DNA from: Thermoplasmatota archaeon
GTDB taxonomy: Archaea > Thermoplasmatota > Thermoplasmata > Halarchaeoplasmatales > Halarchaeoplasmataceae
Assembly (NCBI GenBank): GCA_018610025.1
Contig: JAHENW010000015.1
Location: 1-7,462, forward strand
DNA: 7,462 bases
Reading direction: 5' to 3'
Under the pieces are notes generated by a model, which was not told the DNA's origin, did no database searches, and saw only the letters and a program-made list of their open reading frames with translations. This document shows positions 7,201 through 7,462 of this stretch, piece after piece (the first letter of the stretch is position 1; each line of letters starts with the position of its first letter). Made by a program: the position numbers and the translations under genes.

Positions 7201-7462
7201 GACTTCTCTGGAGGTGGCCAGCACTTATGGCCAGTAAGAAAGCGGCCGTCATCCCTGCCTTCTTCCCGAATGTGTCTCTGCCGATGAGGTATACCGGGAA
7301 TATGGTGAGAGCGCCCCATATGGCAGTGGATAGGATGAAGACGTAAGAGATGGCCTGACTCAGGCTGTCTACGAAGGGAGAAAGCAGATAACCTCCCAGG
7401 ACCACACTCCACGCGTAGAAGGGCGGCCGGGGGTTGGTTCTCTCTACAGGAAAATTCAGCAA
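1226..7462 (-). CDS. aglB: giant archaeal oligosaccharyltransferase (AglB/STT3) with a >1,200-residue repeat ectodomain; N-terminus outside window
   Basis: Membrane enzyme that moves a glycan from a dolichol-type lipid carrier to Asn of N-x-S/T sites on the outer face. The window has 2078 codons; the first is TTG read as Leu, not a start, so the N-terminus and the first (EL1) DxD motif are missing. Numbering from the window edge: residues ~1-435 contain about 13 membrane helices; NGDHD (91-95, D93/D95) is the second acidic metal-site motif; TIAE (300-303) is the archaeal EL5 TIxE motif; R362 lies in a helix likely to match the acceptor-binding Arg. WWDYG (512-516) with HPTVADNF (525-532) opens the soluble catalytic part, to ~842. 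I could not place the DK/MI motif with confidence. Then follow ~11 carboxypeptidase-regulatory-like/SdrD-B-like beta repeats (843-1812), two NEW3-like domains (1814-2026), a membrane helix (2055-2072) and the tail RKKRWI. Usual AglB is 600-1000 residues. The reading frame is intact, so this is a real fusion. Confidence 0.93.
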   Translation of the reverse strand: MLNFPVERTNPRPPFYAWSVVLGGYLLSPFVDSLSQAISYVFILSTAIWGALTIFPVYLIGRDTFGKKAGMTAAFLLAISAGHLQRSPLTNGDHDALYLFFAVTAFYFFMKSLEGMPEEKKWVSDWFDKAEIKKGLSEFISNNKKQLLYAGMSGMAIATVALTWKGYAYVIVIILAYFIVQLFLDKLRERDSLGVTAAVTISVGLALLVAAPFYVVADVGQALPFAVRSWYDVPLLLFLGAFGIGVFFTVTRDLPWLLIFSIIGAAILIFVLLGVYVAPGIMKVLTSGAGYFTRTKAITTIAEAQAPQFSKLILSFGMASFFLSILGIALAVWRLKGKWTTNFIFIILWTALAIYMAMSAARFIFNSSPAFALTAGWILALVADKTDFAEIARRFRGYRGDIFRGIYEGVKVKHILTTLFVVFLIMTPNALYAFDAGIPMGEKSQYNDQIHQSLPEALQGKGYNETQGGNYYLGAFGYNLDEPTNYWPAAWDWFKKEDADKPPEERPGFLSWWDYGFECAREGDHPTVADNFLSGHRLAGNVLMAQNESEILALLITRSLKVPYNEDVGFEGETRETLVEHLGEEKTERLEEYFQKIKENPDKYDKIVRSDPKRYHPRAEDLHWKNIKYALCMGLLSYEKVSTLHLLYKDITDQIDKRIEYLAVDSRLFPISGRNTGIFYAPAKLSGHRISSQQWTRTPPDFYDIKLQDAQGNTYDSPEDVPQNVQVQDYKIDYKPMFYNSTLYKIFVGYSLNEVGESTGIPGLDSRKQQPRPGWNMSHFKMAYRTAYYNPYPRPEYQNHTEAWRAISVEQAREYQKAQEGTVDMSAQGYMRQGVVFLEYYHGAIVEGKVTTEDGRPISNAKITVLDGKGTTHDSTRTDENGSYRVIAPSGNTLILASNGGSPNKLINSENIRLKSLQMNISEDQAMRKNIDKDGDGRPDYLIQRDMEIETGNLTANVYLDEDNNDEYSPKNDSLASGDIKAENVQTGEMMEAEDTNGSYQFTGVTPGKYTISTDVTGTSPAEGVTVKPGKNITQSIKVSDASINGSVKISKELEEGAEVVLEKEDGSVVRRQIFNVSQNYSFSHLIPGRYSMKIENDGYALEKGGGEFVLREEELVEYNISVKKADWITGQALLSGDEIPNQKLSFTGVHGSPYNNSFVTDGDGKFSAKLPNGIYRVYGMHSAQGENYVDIGILSVPEEKEYTADFKKGFKVNGEISYAGEGAENLKLFFDGDGGSARAVTNTEGNFSLYLPRGGYNIYGRGIAGAQNIMVWEDISVDRDLNLDLDAIPGLKVTGITYRDLNHNGEIEPGEGTRTTLNIASGNKEMSLFTKDDGNYSMVIPSKRTDIEVEKEGFKTKQTFFDPNRTFEPYIPVRAKNVTVQGELNYENNTLSTLPVQFERRGRGAMDKELTVEGTSFKTDLRPGRYRVKADYKTPGEDEKYSFSENIEVPVGAESVDLSIPVKYGVRVNGSLEDSSGEKVSAEISFQGPEQVNISADGEYEVYLRPGKYRVRAKNVGEGLAVFGVVSVYSPTTNNITLQNSITLELDVEADGKTPKTPLTVNIEETSSGFSWKGQTNSQGIVEFTVAEGKYKALIDQKVMEPVEAEGIQDTKEFHYHGSGTYILQNSTTTRLLISRERVKPTLQGQVTIHDKAIKGVELRFIASSPFAIDTQVTTGSGGSYSLELAEGVYTIYAKTTYNGVMYATFQEFAMGEENGTYNMSLSRAAQLSGKVVREDKRVQTDVKISKPGSLAQRSIETDEDGSFQLYLPKREYKVEAKTEVKKDYGYTTYRASEVITLDYDDKIKLSLKKVKEYGISIDKVPSRQAKQGEKLTYYIGITNTGNTRDEYKLSAKRAVWDLNFSTLKVRLNPDQTREIKVTVKVKNDSSVNHPPINFKVESLNSTKVQERTLDIEVEQVYGVVIDSDVKEKAFEGGTLTYTISVKNTGNGRDSFNMYVLNRQQLRSKGWNVSIENVTGGVKEQDEETVKLKMRAISKNPNPNVKIKVKAVSKLNEATTDVSTVSIELPTMSFESANFTVSGDKIALEKDRLELKTWHWVAIVITASIAAVYVLRKKRWI
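1232..1238 (-). promoter_or_regulatory. Shine-Dalgarno site for the 258-residue surface protein
   Basis: The minus strand reads GAGGTGG six bases before the ATG at 1225. GGTG/GAGGTG pairs well with the archaeal 16S 3' end (..AUCACCUCC). The site lies within the last codons of the OST gene and supports the chosen ATG and translational coupling. An overlapping ATG at 1229 in another frame is less well spaced and opens only a short reading frame. Confidence 0.7.
1247..1300 (-). other. C-terminal membrane anchor of the giant OST
   Basis: Residues 2055-2072 (TWHWVAIVITASIAAVYV) form one hydrophobic helix flanked by an outer K and an inner basic tail (LRKKRWI). By the positive-inside rule the tail is cytoplasmic, so the repeat region is tethered to the membrane at both ends: by the OST helices before it and by this helix after it. 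The downstream 258-residue protein ends the same way. No PGF-CTERM or similar archaeosortase motif is present, so the helix is likely retained. Confidence 0.8.
1385..2023 (-). repeat. two tandem NEW3-like (NTGN) beta domains near the C-terminus of the OST
   Basis: These are residues 1814-1917 and 1918-2026. Both begin with YG-I/V-x-I-D and share a strand-turn of the type G-x-x-L-T-Y-x-I-x-x-x-NTGN-x-R-D (residues 1831-1847 and 1935-1951), followed by a later strand rich in K/V (EIKVTVKVKN; TVKLKMRA). NTGN with following aligned strands is typical of NEW3/CARDB-type domains of archaeal surface proteins. The two copies are clearly paralogous and differ from the smaller repeats upstream. They place a pair of larger domains next to the membrane anchor. 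Confidence 0.75.
3524..3562 (-). other. EF-hand-like calcium loop in repeat 6
   Basis: Residues 1301-1312 read DLNHNGEIEPGE. Acidic or amide ligands fall at loop positions 1, 3, 5 and 12, with Gly at 6 and Ile at 8, the full spacing of an EF-hand/dockerin loop. Such loops are common between strands of SdrD-B-like domains and often bind calcium to stiffen them. Binding here is inferred from spacing only. Confidence 0.55.
4553..4669 (-). other. two further acidic calcium-loop-like motifs around repeat 2
   Basis: DKDGDGRPD (residues 932-940) has the D-x-D-x-D-G spacing seen in thrombospondin-3 or EF-like loops and sits in the linker between repeats 1 and 2. DEDNNDEYSPKND (961-973) sits where SdrD-B domains usually carry a calcium loop. 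The second is less regular, lacking Gly at position 6 and Glu at 12. Confidence 0.45.
4937..7462 (-). other. OST catalytic region of the giant AglB (membrane part plus WWDYG domain)
   Basis: These are residues 1-842 in window numbering. The membrane part opens with RTNPRPPFYAW and the helix STAIWGALTIFPVYLIGRDTFG region, typical of archaeal AglB. It carries D93-x-D95 and the TIAE glutamate E303. A charged helical stretch (residues ~567-625) separates WWDYG from a conserved-looking patch (AVDSRLFPISGRNTGIFYAP, 663-682). C519 and C632 are the only cysteines in the whole protein. The segment ends near EYYHGAIVEGKV, where the first beta repeat begins. Confidence 0.85.

Noticed and set aside
7460..7462. 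TTG at the window edge as the start of the OST gene
   Set aside because: The sequence begins in the middle of a conserved AglB region, and the N-terminal helix and first DxD motif are missing. The TTG is an internal Leu codon.

Overview
The window looks archaeal, most likely a euryarchaeal/Thermoplasmatota-type genome of moderate GC. I infer this from the type of oligosaccharyltransferase (AglB/STT3), a GGTG-type ribosome binding site, an A/T-rich TATA-like box placed for a leaderless message, and heavy use of ATA (Ile) and AGG/AGA (Arg) codons. The lineage below domain level is an inference. All three genes lie on the minus strand, so transcription runs from high to low coordinates.

Layout in the direction of transcription. 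(1) 7462 to 1226 is the 3' part (2078 codons; the start is off the window) of a giant AglB/STT3 oligosaccharyltransferase. Its first ~842 residues are a recognisable OST, with a multi-pass membrane part carrying an acidic GDHD motif and a TIAE motif, then a soluble part with WWDYG. The next ~1,200 residues are an unusual C-terminal extension: about eleven small beta-sandwich repeats, two larger conserved 'NTGN' domains, and a final membrane anchor with a basic tail. (2) 1225 to 449 is a 258-residue surface protein with a signal peptide, two beta domains and a C-terminal membrane anchor. Its start codon directly follows the OST stop (TGAATG), so the two are probably translationally coupled. (3) 448 to 384 is a 65-base spacer with a small GAAA-loop hairpin, T-rich runs and a candidate leaderless promoter. 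(4) 383 to 1 is the N-terminal 127 codons of wecB, UDP-GlcNAc 2-epimerase, which runs off the window.

Together this reads as a protein N-glycosylation locus. WecB would supply UDP-ManNAc, a precursor for the lipid-linked glycan. The OST would transfer the glycan to Asn in N-x-S/T sequons outside the membrane. The small coupled protein shares the ectodomain-plus-anchor design and may be an accessory subunit or a substrate. The main oddity is the OST itself: its extension more than doubles the usual length, contains no cysteine and carries about 28 potential N-glycosylation sequons, so the enzyme may decorate itself or its neighbours and act partly as a cell-surface structural protein.

There is no gene-free stretch over 300 bases. 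I saw no tRNA, rRNA, CRISPR array, insertion sequence or attachment site.
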